Positions 41,484 through 50,383 of a stretch of 64,000 nucleotides of DNA are shown here, in pieces; positions within the stretch are counted from its first letter, which is position 1; each line of letters begins with the position of its first letter. Under the pieces are notes generated by a model, which had not been told where the DNA came from, did no database searches, and was given only the letters and a program-made list of their open reading frames with translations. The position numbers were made by a program, and so were the translations under genes. Origin of the DNA: Prauserella_A oleivorans (GTDB lineage Bacteria; Actinomycetota; Actinomycetes; Mycobacteriales; Pseudonocardiaceae). The DNA lies in contig NZ_JBHUNT010000001.1 of assembly GCF_042685745.1 (NCBI RefSeq), positions 1 through 64,000 of the forward strand. Direction: 5' to 3'.

Positions 41484-42614
41484 TCACACTCGGTGAGCAG
41501 CGATGGCGGTCAACAGCGGGTCGAGTGCCTCCAGGCGATGCCCGCTGACCACCGCGTCGCAGTACGGCCACGCTGCCGCCATCCCGCCCGCCAGGGGCCG
41601 GTAACCCGGTTTCGAAGTCCTCGGATTCACCCACACGACGCGGTGGGCCAGCCGCGAGAGCCGCGCCATCTGCTCGCCCAGCTCACCTGGGTCGCCGGCC
41701 TCCCAGCCGTCGGAGATCACGACGACGACCGCGCCCCGCGCCATGCCGCGCGAGCCGAACCGGTCGAGGAACTCCCGCAGCGTCGCACCGATCCGGGTAC
41801 CGCCGGACCAGTCCGGCGCGGCCTTGCCCGCCTCGCTCACCACGGTCGCCGGGTCGGTGCGCAGGACGTGGGTGACCCGCGTGAGCCGGGTGGCGAAGGT
41901 GAACACCTCGGCGTCCGCGCCGCCGGCCGCGCACACCAGCAGTTGCAGCATCGCACGCGCGTGCGCCTGCATGGACCCGGAGATGTCGCACAGCACCACG
42001 AGCCGACGCGGTCTCCACCGGCGGACCTGCCTGCGCAGCAGTACCGGTTCGGCGCCGGTGCGACGGGCACGGCGCAGGGTCTCGCGCATGTCGAACCGGG
42101 CGCCGGTGGCCGCGGTCCGTTCCCGCCGGGACCGGCGCAGCGGCGTCGCGATGCGCAACGCCCGCATGGCTTCGGCGAGCCGGGCGAGCTCGTCGGCGTC
42201 GAGGTCGGCGAAGTCGCGCGAGGCCAGTCGTTCCACGGCCGAACCCGCCGTCGGCGCCTCCACCTCGCGGCGGCCGTCCCGCTCGGCATCGCCGGAGCCG
42301 GTCTCGCCGAACCCAGACGAACCGGCGACGGACTCGGTGGCCGCCGCGGTGCGCACCCGCTGTGGTGGGGTGGGCGCCGCCTCGGGGAGGTCGTGGGCGA
42401 CCCGCGCGAAGACGGTGCCGAAGACGCGGCCGAGAATCTCGGCATCCCCCGGCCCGGCGGTGAGGGTCGCCAGCGCGCACAGGTACAGCTGCCGCGTGTC
42501 GGCGGGCGACACGGTGAGCACGGCGCGCGTGAACCGGGCCGCCCGGTCGGGCCCGGCCGCGAGCCCCGCCGACCGCAGTTCCGCGCAGAACCGCGCGACC
42601 AGCTCAGCGAACAT
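41484..42614 (-). CDS. coxE: CoxE-like VWA domain protein
   Basis: The 376-residue protein has a C-terminal von Willebrand A domain with MIDAS residues DISGS (about 205) and the later ISDGWEAGD. The N-terminal half is helical with an acidic, Ser-rich linker. In CO dehydrogenase clusters CoxE works with the AAA+ protein CoxD to install sulfur and copper at the active site. The ATG at 42614 overlaps the coxD stop (TGATG). It is last in the coxMSLFDE order. Confidence 0.86.
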   Translation of the reverse strand: MFAELVARFCAELRSAGLAAGPDRAARFTRAVLTVSPADTRQLYLCALATLTAGPGDAEILGRVFGTVFARVAHDLPEAAPTPPQRVRTAAATESVAGSSGFGETGSGDAERDGRREVEAPTAGSAVERLASRDFADLDADELARLAEAMRALRIATPLRRSRRERTAATGARFDMRETLRRARRTGAEPVLLRRQVRRWRPRRLVVLCDISGSMQAHARAMLQLLVCAAGGADAEVFTFATRLTRVTHVLRTDPATVVSEAGKAAPDWSGGTRIGATLREFLDRFGSRGMARGAVVVVISDGWEAGDPGELGEQMARLSRLAHRVVWVNPRTSKPGYRPLAGGMAAAWPYCDAVVSGHRLEALDPLLTAIAAHRV

Positions 42615-43507
42615 CACCCGCCGCCTCGGTGCGCATCGCCCGCCGCCTCGGCCAGTCCCGCGGCCTCCGCGGCATGCCGGTCCTCCTCGTACTTGAGCAC
42701 CGCCGAGAGCGTGTGCCGCAGCGCGCCGGCGTCGAGATCGGTCACGCCCAGCACGTGCAGGGCGCTCGCCCAGTCGATCGCCTCGGCCACGCCCGGCGGC
42801 TTGTACAGGCGCAGCTCGCGCAGGCGCGACACGGCACGCGCGACCCGGTCGGCCAGCCACTCCGCGGCATCGGGCACGCGGAGCCGGATGATCGCCGCGA
42901 CGCGGTCGACGTCGGGGTAGGCGATCCAGTGGTACAGACACCGCCGCTTGAGCGCGTCGTGCAGCTCGCGCGTGCGGTTGGACGTCAGCACGGCGATCGG
43001 CGGGACGACGGCGTGCCGGGTGCCGAGCTCGGGGATGGTCACGGCCGCCTCGGCGAGCAGCTCGAGCAGGAACGCCTCGAACTCGTCGTCGGCGCGGTCG
43101 ACCTCGTCGATCAGCAGGACCGCCGGGCGCGGGCCGGGATGGTCGATGGCGGCCAGCAACGGCTTGCGCAGCAGGTAGTCGTCGGTGAACAGGTCGGACT
43201 CGGCGAGCGGCCCGCCCCGCGCCTCGGCGAGCCGGATCGCCAACAGCTGCCGGGGGTAGTTCCACTCGTACAGCGCGTCGGCGGCGGCGAGGCCCTCGTA
43301 GCACTGCAGCCGGATCAGCGGCGTGTCCAGCGCGCGGGCGAGCGCCTTCGCCGCCTCGGTCTTGCCGACCCCCGGCTCACCCTCCAGCAGGATCGGCTGG
43401 CGCATCCGCACGGCGAGGAACAGCGCCGTGGCCAGGGCGTCGCCGGTGAGATAACCGGCGTCGCCGAGTGCGCGGACCAGCGCGGCGACGTCGGCGGGCT
43501 CAGCCAT
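42614..43507 (-). CDS. coxD: CoxD-like MoxR-family AAA+ ATPase
   Basis: The 297-residue protein has Walker A GEPGVGKT (43-50), Walker B VLLIDEVDRAD (about 125), sensor-1 LTSNRTREL and an arginine finger in LKRRCLYHW. This is the MoxR/CoxD family that remodels molybdo-copper CO dehydrogenase during maturation. The ATG at 43507 lies inside the last codons of the XdhC-like gene (8-bp overlap), and the stop overlaps coxE. Confidence 0.9.
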   Translation of the reverse strand: MAEPADVAALVRALGDAGYLTGDALATALFLAVRMRQPILLEGEPGVGKTEAAKALARALDTPLIRLQCYEGLAAADALYEWNYPRQLLAIRLAEARGGPLAESDLFTDDYLLRKPLLAAIDHPGPRPAVLLIDEVDRADDEFEAFLLELLAEAAVTIPELGTRHAVVPPIAVLTSNRTRELHDALKRRCLYHWIAYPDVDRVAAIIRLRVPDAAEWLADRVARAVSRLRELRLYKPPGVAEAIDWASALHVLGVTDLDAGALRHTLSAVLKYEEDRHAAEAAGLAEAAGDAHRGGG

Positions 43508-44400
43508 CGGTGAGGTAGCGGGCCGGGGAGTCGGTGAACGCGTGCGCGCAGCCGGGTCCACAGAAGTGGTACGTCCGCCCGGCATGGGTCACGTGCGGTG
43601 CGCCCGCGGCGACCGCCACGCTCATGCCGCACACCGGGTCGATCGCCTCGGCGGGCGCGGCCACGGGCTCCGGCTCGCGCGCGGGCCTACGCGGGCGGCT
43701 CGCGATCAGCTCCGCGTACACCGACAGCGCGATCTCCTCGGGAGTCCGCGCGCCGATGTCGAGCCCGGCGGGTGTGTGCACTCGCTCGACGCCGGGGACG
43801 TCCAGCGCCGCGAGCACCGCCGCACCGCGGCGCGGGCTGGCGATCAGTCCGATGTAGGCGATGTCGGTGCGCAACGCCGCGCGCAGCACGTCCTCCTCGT
43901 CGTGGCCGTGCGAGGCGACGAGCACCGCCTCGGCGTCGGCCGGCGGTTCGGCCGCGGGGTCGGCCTGCCGGACGTCGTAGCCGAGTGCCTCGCCGACCGT
44001 GTGCAACGCTCTCGCGATCGGCGCGTCGCCGAGCACCTCGATCAGTGCCGGCGGCAGCTGCGGCTCGAGGAAGATGTCCACTTCCCCGCCGGACAGGCAC
44101 GGATTGGCGACCGTGACCATGCCTTCTACAGTGGACTCCCCGCTGGGCTCCGGGGTGATCCGCAGCAGGGTCGATTCCCCCGTGCCGAGCAGGCGCATGC
44201 CGTGCAGCCGCACCGTCGACTCGGCGCACGTCCCCCCCGACGAACCCCTCGATGGTCCCGTCGGCCAGTACGAGCGCCCGGTCACCGGGTCTGGCGCTGG
44301 TGGGGCGCTGCGCGCGCACGACGGTCGCCAGCACGAACGGTGTGCGTTCGGCGCGCAGCGACTCGGCGTGCGCGAGCAGCCCCGGTCCGGTGGTCCTCAT
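43500..44400 (-). pseudogene. coxF: XdhC/CoxF-like maturation factor with YHS domain, frameshifted
   Basis: From the ATG at 44400 (ATGA overlap with coxL) the frame gives MRTTGPGLLAHAESLRAERT up to EGFVGG at residue 56, then shifts. The continuation CAESTVRLHG is in the -1-base frame and runs to the stop at 43500. The break is at a run of seven G (44238-44232); six would restore VGG-T-CAES, the normal XdhC sequence. The restored protein of about 300 residues has XdhC_CoxI, an XdhC Rossmann domain (LVASHGHDEEDVLR, YIGLIASPRRGAAVL) and a C-terminal YHS domain (DPVCGMSV...YHFCGPGCAHAF). XdhC proteins bind or protect molybdenum cofactor. It could be a sequencing slip, slippage or real inactivation. 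Confidence 0.85.
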
Positions 44401-46775
44401 GTGATCGCCAGGTCCGTCCGGATAGGACTCCCCTGCGCCGCGCGCCACACGGCGGCGGGAGTCAGCGGCATGTCGGCGTGCCGGACGCCGAGCGGCCGCA
44501 ACGCGTCGACGACGGCGTTGACCACGGCCGCGGGCGAGCCGACGGTGGCGGACTCGCCGACGCCCTTCGCGCCGATCGGGTGATGCGGCGAGGGCGTCAC
44601 CGTCTGGCCCAGCTCCCACGACGGGCACTCCATCGAGGTCGGCAGCAGGTAGTCCATGAACGATCCGCCGAGGTGGTTGCCGTCCTCGTCGAACGGCATC
44701 ACCTGCATGAGCGCCATGCCCACGCCGTCGGCGAGCCCGCCATGCACCTGGCCCTCGACGATCATCGGGTTGATGCGCACACCGCAGTCGTCGACCGCGA
44801 CGAACCGGCGCACCTTCACCTGGCCTGTGTCGGCATCGACGTCCACCACACACACGTAGGCGCCGAACGGGTAGGTGAGGTTCGGCGGGTTGTAGACACA
44901 CGTCGCGTCGAGATGGCCCTCGATGCCCTCGGGCAACTCCAGGTCGCCATGGGCGGCGAGCGCGATCTCCTGAATGGTCCGGCCCGCCTCCCGGTCGCCG
45001 CGCACGAACCAGCGGCCCTTCTCCCATTCCAGATCGTGCGGGCTGACCTCGAGCATGGCGGAGGCGACGATCTTCGCCCGTTCCCGCACCCTGCGCGCCA
45101 CCACGGCCGCGGCCGCGCCGGACACCGGGGTGGAGCGGGAGCCGTACGTGCCCAGGCCGAACGGTGTCTGGTCGGTGTCGCCGTGCACCACGTCGATGTC
45201 CTCCGGCGAGATGCCCAGCTCCTCGGCGACGATCTGCGCGAACGTCGTCTCGTGGCCCTGTCCCTGTGACTGGCAGGACAGCCGCAGCACGGCCTTGCCG
45301 GTGGGGTGCACGCGCAGTTCGGCACCGTCGGCCATGCCCAGGCCCAGGATGTCCATGTGCTTGCGCGGGCCCGCGCCCACGGCCTCGGTGAAGAACGCGA
45401 GGCCGATGCCCATCAGCTCGCCGCGTTCCCGTTTGGCGGCCTGCTCGGCGCGCAGCTCGTCGTAGTGCGCCATCTCCAGCGCCGTCCGCAGTGTCGCGGG
45501 GTAGTCGCCGGAGTCGTACTCCCAGCCCGTCTTGCTCCGGTAGGGGAATTGCTCGGGCAAGAGCAGGTTGCGCATGCGCAGCTCGGCCGGGTCCATGCCG
45601 AGGTCGTAGGCCAGCACGTCCACGAGCCGTTCCACGAGGTAGACGGCCTCGGTGATCCGGAACGAGCACGCGTACGCGACGCCGCCGGGCGCTTTGTTGG
45701 TGTAGACGCCGGTGACCGAGCAGTAGGCGGCCTCGATGTCGTAGGAGCCGGTGAACACCCCGAAGAACCCCGCGGGGAACTTCGTCGGCTGCGCGGTGCC
45801 GTTGAACGCGCCGTGGTCGGCGAGCACCGTGACGCGCAGGCCCAGGATCTTGCCGCCGCTGGTGGCCGCGATCTCGCCGCGCATGTGGTAGTCGCGGGCG
45901 AAGGAGGTGCTCATGAGGTTCTCCGAGCGGTCCTCCATCCACTTCACCGGCTTGCCGGTGAGGGTGGAGCCGACCACCGCGCACACGTAGCCGGAGTAGA
46001 TGCCCACCTTGTTGCCGAACCCGCCGCCGATGTCGGGCGAGATGATCCGGATCTTGTGCTCGGGCAGGCCCGCCACCAGCGCGTACAGCGTGCGGTGGGC
46101 GTGTGGCGCCTGGGTGGTCGTCCACACGGTGAGCTTGCCGGTGACCTTGTCCATGTCGGCGACCGCGCCGCATGTCTCCAGGGGCGCCGGGTGCACCCGC
46201 GGGTACAGCATGTCCTGTGTGGACACGACGTCGGCTCTGGCGAACACGTCGTCGGTGGCCGCCTTGTCGCCGGTGTCCCAGTCGAAGATGTGGTTGTCGG
46301 TGCGGCCTTCGAGGTCGTCCCGGATCACCGGGGCGTCCGGCTCGAGCGCGCGCCGGGCGTCGACCACGGGCGGCAGGGGCTCGTAGTCGACGTCGATGAG
46401 TTCGAGCGCGTCCCGGGCGGAGTAGCGGTCCTCGGCGACGACGAACGCCACCTCCTGCCCCTGGAAGCGCACCTTGTCGGTGGCGAGCACGGCCTGCACG
46501 TCACCGGAGAGCGTCGGCATCCACGCGAGGTCGAGGCCGGCGAGATCCTGCCCGGTGATGACGGCCCGCACCTTCGGGTGTGCCTTCGCGGCGCTGACGT
46601 CGATGCCGGTGATCCGCGCGTGCGCGTGCGGGCTGCGCAGCACGGCGCCGTGCAGCATGCCCGGCAGCACGACGTCGTCGACGTAGGTGCCCCGGCCGCG
46701 GATGAACCGCGCGTCCTCCTTGCGATGCATGCGGCCGTGTCCCATGGGGGTCGCGTGCTCCTCGACGGCGGTCAT
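44397..46775 (-). CDS. coxL: Aerobic CO dehydrogenase large subunit, form I
   Basis: The 792-residue molybdopterin-binding protein oxidises CO to CO2. The active-site loop reads VAYACSFR with Cys370, matching the form I AYxCSFR signature rather than the AYRGAGR of form II. GVGES carries the conserved catalytic Glu741. SPDIGGGFGNKVG and SCQSQGQGHETTF are cofactor-binding segments. The order coxM-coxS-coxL is also that of form I operons. Stop and start codons overlap with coxF and coxS by 4 bp. Confidence 0.93.
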   Translation of the reverse strand: MTAVEEHATPMGHGRMHRKEDARFIRGRGTYVDDVVLPGMLHGAVLRSPHAHARITGIDVSAAKAHPKVRAVITGQDLAGLDLAWMPTLSGDVQAVLATDKVRFQGQEVAFVVAEDRYSARDALELIDVDYEPLPPVVDARRALEPDAPVIRDDLEGRTDNHIFDWDTGDKAATDDVFARADVVSTQDMLYPRVHPAPLETCGAVADMDKVTGKLTVWTTTQAPHAHRTLYALVAGLPEHKIRIISPDIGGGFGNKVGIYSGYVCAVVGSTLTGKPVKWMEDRSENLMSTSFARDYHMRGEIAATSGGKILGLRVTVLADHGAFNGTAQPTKFPAGFFGVFTGSYDIEAAYCSVTGVYTNKAPGGVAYACSFRITEAVYLVERLVDVLAYDLGMDPAELRMRNLLLPEQFPYRSKTGWEYDSGDYPATLRTALEMAHYDELRAEQAAKRERGELMGIGLAFFTEAVGAGPRKHMDILGLGMADGAELRVHPTGKAVLRLSCQSQGQGHETTFAQIVAEELGISPEDIDVVHGDTDQTPFGLGTYGSRSTPVSGAAAAVVARRVRERAKIVASAMLEVSPHDLEWEKGRWFVRGDREAGRTIQEIALAAHGDLELPEGIEGHLDATCVYNPPNLTYPFGAYVCVVDVDADTGQVKVRRFVAVDDCGVRINPMIVEGQVHGGLADGVGMALMQVMPFDEDGNHLGGSFMDYLLPTSMECPSWELGQTVTPSPHHPIGAKGVGESATVGSPAAVVNAVVDALRPLGVRHADMPLTPAAVWRAAQGSPIRTDLAIT

Positions 46776-47293
46776 GCCTGCACCTCCATCCCGCTTTCCG
46801 TGCCCTCACCGGCGACCGGCACGGCGCTCGCGGCCGCCTCGTGCTCGGCGGCCCAGCGCACGGAGCGCACGATGTTCTCGTAGCCGGTGCACCGGCAGAG
46901 CTGACCGGAAATGGCCTCGCGAATGTCCTCTCCGGACGGATCCGGGTTGTGGTCGAGCAGCCAGCGCGAGGTCATCATCATGCCGGGCGTGCAGAACCCG
47001 CACTGCAGACCGTGGCATTCCACGAAGCCCTGCTGCACGCTGTCGAGTCCGTCGGTTCCCTCGAGCCCCTCGACGGTGCGCACGCGGTGGCCGTCGGCCA
47101 TGACGGCGAGCACGGTGCACGACTTCACGGGCACCTCGTCCAGCCACACCACGCAGACGCCGCAGTTGGACGTGTCGCAGCCCCAGTGCGTGCCGGTGAG
47201 GCCGAGTTCGTCGCGCAGGAAGTGGACCAGCAGCAGGCGCGGCTCGATGTCGCGGGTGTAGGCCTGGTTGTTGACGGTGACGGTGATCTCCAT
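46772..47293 (-). CDS. coxS: CO dehydrogenase small iron-sulfur subunit
   Basis: The 173-residue protein carries two [2Fe-2S] clusters. The N-terminal ferredoxin cluster uses GCDTSNCGVC...C, and the C-terminal helical domain uses CGFCTPGM and CRCTGYENI. It passes electrons from the Mo-Cu centre to the FAD subunit. The ATG at 47293 is 3 bp after the coxM stop. Confidence 0.95.
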   Translation of the reverse strand: MEITVTVNNQAYTRDIEPRLLLVHFLRDELGLTGTHWGCDTSNCGVCVVWLDEVPVKSCTVLAVMADGHRVRTVEGLEGTDGLDSVQQGFVECHGLQCGFCTPGMMMTSRWLLDHNPDPSGEDIREAISGQLCRCTGYENIVRSVRWAAEHEAAASAVPVAGEGTESGMEVQA

Positions 47294-47296
47294 GCG

Positions 47297-48214
47297 TCAC
47301 GCCTCCTCGTCCGATGCGCCGGATGCGCCGGATGCGCCGGATGCGTTGTGCCTGCCGTGCCAGCGGGTCTTGGCGGTGCGCAACGCGCGGGTGGTCAGCG
47401 TTGCGGCGAGGTGCCGCTTGTAGTCGACGGGGCCGCGCTGGTCGGCGATCGGGTTGCAGTGCTCGGCGACGATCCGGCCGGCCTCGGCCAACCGGTCGTC
47501 GGTGGCGGGACCGCCCAGGAGGAACTCCTCGGCCTCGGGCGCGTGGAAGCCCGGGGCGCCGAGCGCGGTGAGCCCGATGCCGACCTCGTCGACCAGCTCG
47601 TCGCGCATGCGCAGCACCGCACCCACGGACGCGACCGCCCAGTCGCCGGCGCGGCGCTCCACCTTCCGGTAGGCCGACGCCGACGAGCGGATCGGCACGC
47701 GCAGCTGCACCAGCAGCTCGTCGGGTTGCACCACCGTCTGGTACGGGCCGGCGAAGAACTCCCGCACCGGCACCACCCGGCGCCCGCCCGGCCCGTGGAT
47801 CACCGCGTCGGCCCGCACGGCGGCGAAGGCCGCGGCGAGGTCCTCCGACGGGTCCGCCTGGCACAGCGATCCGCCGACGGTGCCACGGTTGCGCACCACG
47901 GGGTCGGCGATCACGCGCTCGGCGTCGTGGAAAATCGGGAAGTGCTCGCCGACGACGGCCGAGGCGAGCAGGTCGGCGTGCCGGACGAGCGCGCCGATGC
48001 ACAGGTCGTGCTCCTCGACGCTGATCCGGGCGAGTTCGGTGAGGTCGTTGATGTCGATGAGCGCCTCGGGCTGCGCGAGCCGCAGCTTCATCATCGGGAT
48101 GAGGCTGTGCCCGCCTGCCACGACCCGGCTTTCGGGCCCATACCTGCCGAGCAGCGCGATGGCGTGCTCGACGCTGGTCGCCTTCTCGTACTGGAACTGC
48201 GCGGGAACCTGCAT
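47297..48214 (-). CDS. coxM: CO dehydrogenase medium FAD subunit
   Basis: The 305-residue FAD-binding protein has AGGHSLIPMMKLRLAQPEAL (about residues 34-53) and TVGGSLCQADPSED (about 110), the pair of motifs that cradle FAD in CoxM. The C-terminus carries a short GAS repeat (GASGASGASD) coded by nearly identical 9-bp units at 47311-47345. It heads the operon. The ATG at 48214 faces lysR with a 103-bp intergenic region. Confidence 0.93.
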   Translation of the reverse strand: MQVPAQFQYEKATSVEHAIALLGRYGPESRVVAGGHSLIPMMKLRLAQPEALIDINDLTELARISVEEHDLCIGALVRHADLLASAVVGEHFPIFHDAERVIADPVVRNRGTVGGSLCQADPSEDLAAAFAAVRADAVIHGPGGRRVVPVREFFAGPYQTVVQPDELLVQLRVPIRSSASAYRKVERRAGDWAVASVGAVLRMRDELVDEVGIGLTALGAPGFHAPEAEEFLLGGPATDDRLAEAGRIVAEHCNPIADQRGPVDYKRHLAATLTTRALRTAKTRWHGRHNASGASGASGASDEEA

Positions 48215-48255
48215 GCACCGACGGTCACAGCACCGGCCGAGGCCGACAATGGCGA

Positions 48256-48299
48256 CATAAGGGTCTGGTTATGTAGCCTGCTCAAGTGACTGACGTCAC
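48256..48299. promoter_or_regulatory. Candidate LysR operators between coxM and lysR
   Basis: Two dyads lie in the divergent gap. CATAA-8 nt-TTATG (48256-48273) fits the T-N11-A LysR box. GTGAC-4 nt-GTCAC (48286-48299) is a second candidate. Placement between the cox operon and the regulator gene supports cox control by the LysR protein. Confidence 0.55.
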
Positions 48300-48317
48300 A
48301 CAGACTGGCGGTGTCCG

Positions 48318-49256
48318 GTGACCCTGGGCCAGCTGAGCGCGTTCGTGTTGGTCGCCCGCCTCGGCTCGGTGACCGATGCCGCACGCGCGCTCGGGGTCAG
48401 CGAACCGGCGGTCTCGCAAGCGCTTGCCGCCCTGCGCAGTCACCACGGCGACAAGCTGGTGGTCCGCTCCGCCGACGGCATGACACTCACCCCCGGCGGC
48501 AGGCGGTTGCTGCCCATCGCGACCCAGATGGTGGCGCTCGGCGCCGACGCCGAGGCGGCCGTGCGGGAGGCCAAGGGCGTGGCCGACGAGCTGCGCGTGG
48601 CCGTGTCGTCCACCATCGCCGAGTTCGTCGCCAACCCGCTGCTCGAGGCGTTCGGACGGCGCGCGGGCAACCCCGTCGAGTTCTCCGCCGGGCTGGCTCG
48701 TACCACCGAGATGGCCGTGCTGGTGGGCAACCGGCTCGCCGACGCCGCGCTCGGCCCCCGGCTCACCGACCCGGACCTGGACAGCATGCCGATCTTTCAG
48801 GGTTCCCTGCTCGTGGTCGGGTCACCGCGGCGGCGTGGCCAGGGCGGTCCCTGCTCCTGGCAGTGGTTCGTGGACCCCTCCGGAGCCGACCCGGACAGCG
48901 ATGCGGGCAGGCTGCTGCGCGCGCTCGGCGTTCCCGACGACCACGTGGAGGTGTTCGCCAACCAGACGGCGGCGTGGTCGGCGGCGGCCAGCGGCGCGGG
49001 TGTGTCCATCGGCATGGAGCACCTGGTCGCGCCCCAGCTGCGCCGACGGGAACTCGTGGTGGTGCCGACTCCCGCGACACCGGCGCCGGTGTGCTGGCAT
49101 GTGACCACCCCGGCGCGCGGACGCTGCTCGGCCGTGGCGGCGTCGTTGCGGCACTTCCTCGCCACGCCGGGCGCGATGCAGGTGATGCGCTCACCGGGCG
49201 GTGGGGTGCCGCCGTCGCGATTCCGGCCGCCGGTCAACGTCACGATCTGGTCATGA
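48318..49256 (+). CDS. LysR family regulator, divergent from cox operon
   Basis: The 312-residue protein has an N-terminal winged helix (LSAFVLVARLGSVTDAARALGVSEPAVSQALAAL, residues 5-38) and a substrate-binding domain from about 90. The start used is the GTG at 48318, since the HTH begins at once after it. The divergent position and the dyads upstream suggest it activates or represses coxMSLFDE. The last bases overlap the convergent lipoprotein gene by 6 bp. Confidence 0.88.
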   Translation: MTLGQLSAFVLVARLGSVTDAARALGVSEPAVSQALAALRSHHGDKLVVRSADGMTLTPGGRRLLPIATQMVALGADAEAAVREAKGVADELRVAVSSTIAEFVANPLLEAFGRRAGNPVEFSAGLARTTEMAVLVGNRLADAALGPRLTDPDLDSMPIFQGSLLVVGSPRRRGQGGPCSWQWFVDPSGADPDSDAGRLLRALGVPDDHVEVFANQTAAWSAAASGAGVSIGMEHLVAPQLRRRELVVVPTPATPAPVCWHVTTPARGRCSAVAASLRHFLATPGAMQVMRSPGGGVPPSRFRPPVNVTIWS

Positions 49257-49775
49257 CGGCTGCTTGGTGACCGAGAAGTCCCCGCAGCCGGAGCCCGCGA
49301 CGCGGCCGGTCATGGTGTCGTTGCCCACAGTGGCGACGCCGAGGTCCACCATCACGTATCCCTGCGGCTGCTCGATCCACTCCTGCTGGCGGAACACGAG
49401 CGTGCCGTTCTGCTCGCTCCCGAGCATCCGGAAACTGCCCGACTCGATGGGCGGGCCACCCTCGGCGGGGAAGAACGAGAACACCGCCTCGACCTGGCCG
49501 TTCACCGGCTCGGCGATCTTGAGTTCCATGCCGGTCTCGCCCTGGGCGCAGAAGTAGGAACCACGCCACGTGCCGGGCAGCACCGACAGATCCACCGAGC
49601 TCACCGGCGCGGACGGGTCCGCCGGTGAGCTCGGAGCGGGACTTTCCGCGCTGGTCGACCCGCTCGGGCTCGCGGTGTCCGGGGCGGACACGGCCGTGCC
49701 CCCTACCTGCTCGCTGCATCCCGCGAGCACCACCATGAGGACAAGCCCTGCCAGGGCATTCCGGCCGTTTCGCAC
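49251..49775 (-). CDS. Lipoprotein of unknown function
   Basis: The protein has 174 residues. The lipoprotein signal has basic VRNGRN, a hydrophobic stretch and lipobox VLAGC at about residues 19-23. A Ser/Pro/Ala-rich linker (about 35-60) leads to a beta-rich domain beginning LPGTWRGSYFCAQGETGMEL. Two Cys (YFCAQG, GSGCGDF) probably form a disulfide. The GTG at 49775 follows TAAGAT by 8 nt. It belongs to a type common in actinobacteria with no known role. Confidence 0.75.
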   Translation of the reverse strand: MRNGRNALAGLVLMVVLAGCSEQVGGTAVSAPDTASPSGSTSAESPAPSSPADPSAPVSSVDLSVLPGTWRGSYFCAQGETGMELKIAEPVNGQVEAVFSFFPAEGGPPIESGSFRMLGSEQNGTLVFRQQEWIEQPQGYVMVDLGVATVGNDTMTGRVAGSGCGDFSVTKQPS

Positions 49776-49783
49776 GAGGCGTG

Positions 49784-49789
49784 ATCTTA
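49784..49789 (-). promoter_or_regulatory. -10 hexamer of lipoprotein gene
   Basis: TAAGAT on the minus strand lies 8 nt before the GTG at 49775 and supports that start. Confidence 0.4.
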
Positions 49790-49828
49790 GCCCCAGCGCC
49801 GGGGGCTCCCCACGTCCGCGGCGCCGGC

Positions 49829-50302
49829 TCACTCGCCGCGGATGCCTGTCGATCCTCGCAGGAGCTCGACCAGCCGGTCGGCCTCCGGTGTCGCGACCAC
49901 GTAGGTGCGGCCGTAGCGTGTGCTGAGCTTCGCCGCGGGACCGGCCTGGAAGACGAACCCGACCAGGCCAGACCCCATCAACCGATAGCCGTATCCGCCG
50001 AAGTCCCGCACGGGATCGGCGTGGACGGTCTCCACCGCGACGATCCGGTCGAGCGAGATCCTCCGGCGGAACAACGGCACGACGGCCAGCGTCAGCGCGC
50101 GGTCGTCGACCGTGACCCGGCCGTGCACCCACCCGATCACGCCGCCGATCCCCACGATCAGGACCGTGGCGACCAGCCTGGCCCACAGCGGCTCCGGGGC
50201 GGCCATCCAGAGGGCCACCGACCCGGAGACGCAGAGCACGAACACCGCGCGGTTCAGCCGGTCCAGCCACGCCGGCGGACGGACGGTGCGGTCGTAGTGC
50301 AT
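49829..50302 (-). CDS. Membrane protein with PH-like domain
   Basis: The protein has 157 residues. Two N-terminal membrane helices (about 18-34, 41-58) are followed by a beta-rich segment (VTVDDRALTLAVVPLFRRRISLDRIVAVETV) that looks like a bacterial pleckstrin-homology fold. The conserved tail is TYVVATPEADRLVELL. It resembles actinobacterial DUF3093-type proteins. The role is unknown. The ATG at 50302 has GGGGGAG 5 nt upstream. Confidence 0.7.
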   Translation of the reverse strand: MHYDRTVRPPAWLDRLNRAVFVLCVSGSVALWMAAPEPLWARLVATVLIVGIGGVIGWVHGRVTVDDRALTLAVVPLFRRRISLDRIVAVETVHADPVRDFGGYGYRLMGSGLVGFVFQAGPAAKLSTRYGRTYVVATPEADRLVELLRGSTGIRGE

Positions 50303-50326
50303 ACGAACTCCCCCCGGAGACGAACC

Positions 50327-50357
50327 GGCCCCGACCGGATCGTGTCCGGTCGGGGCC
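50327..50357 (-). terminator. icd terminator
   Basis: Perfect 12-bp arms GGCCCCGACCGG / CCGGTCGGGGCC enclose a 7-nt loop, 27 bp downstream of the icd stop on the minus strand. It separates icd from the PH-like gene. Confidence 0.7.
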
Positions 50358-50383
50358 AGTGTGTCGGGCCAAGGTAGCCGAGA

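Noticed and set aside
44397..46775. Xanthine dehydrogenase or form II CODH-like oxidase
   Set aside because: The active-site loop has the Cys-containing AYxCSFR form, and the gene order is coxM-S-L rather than S-L-M.
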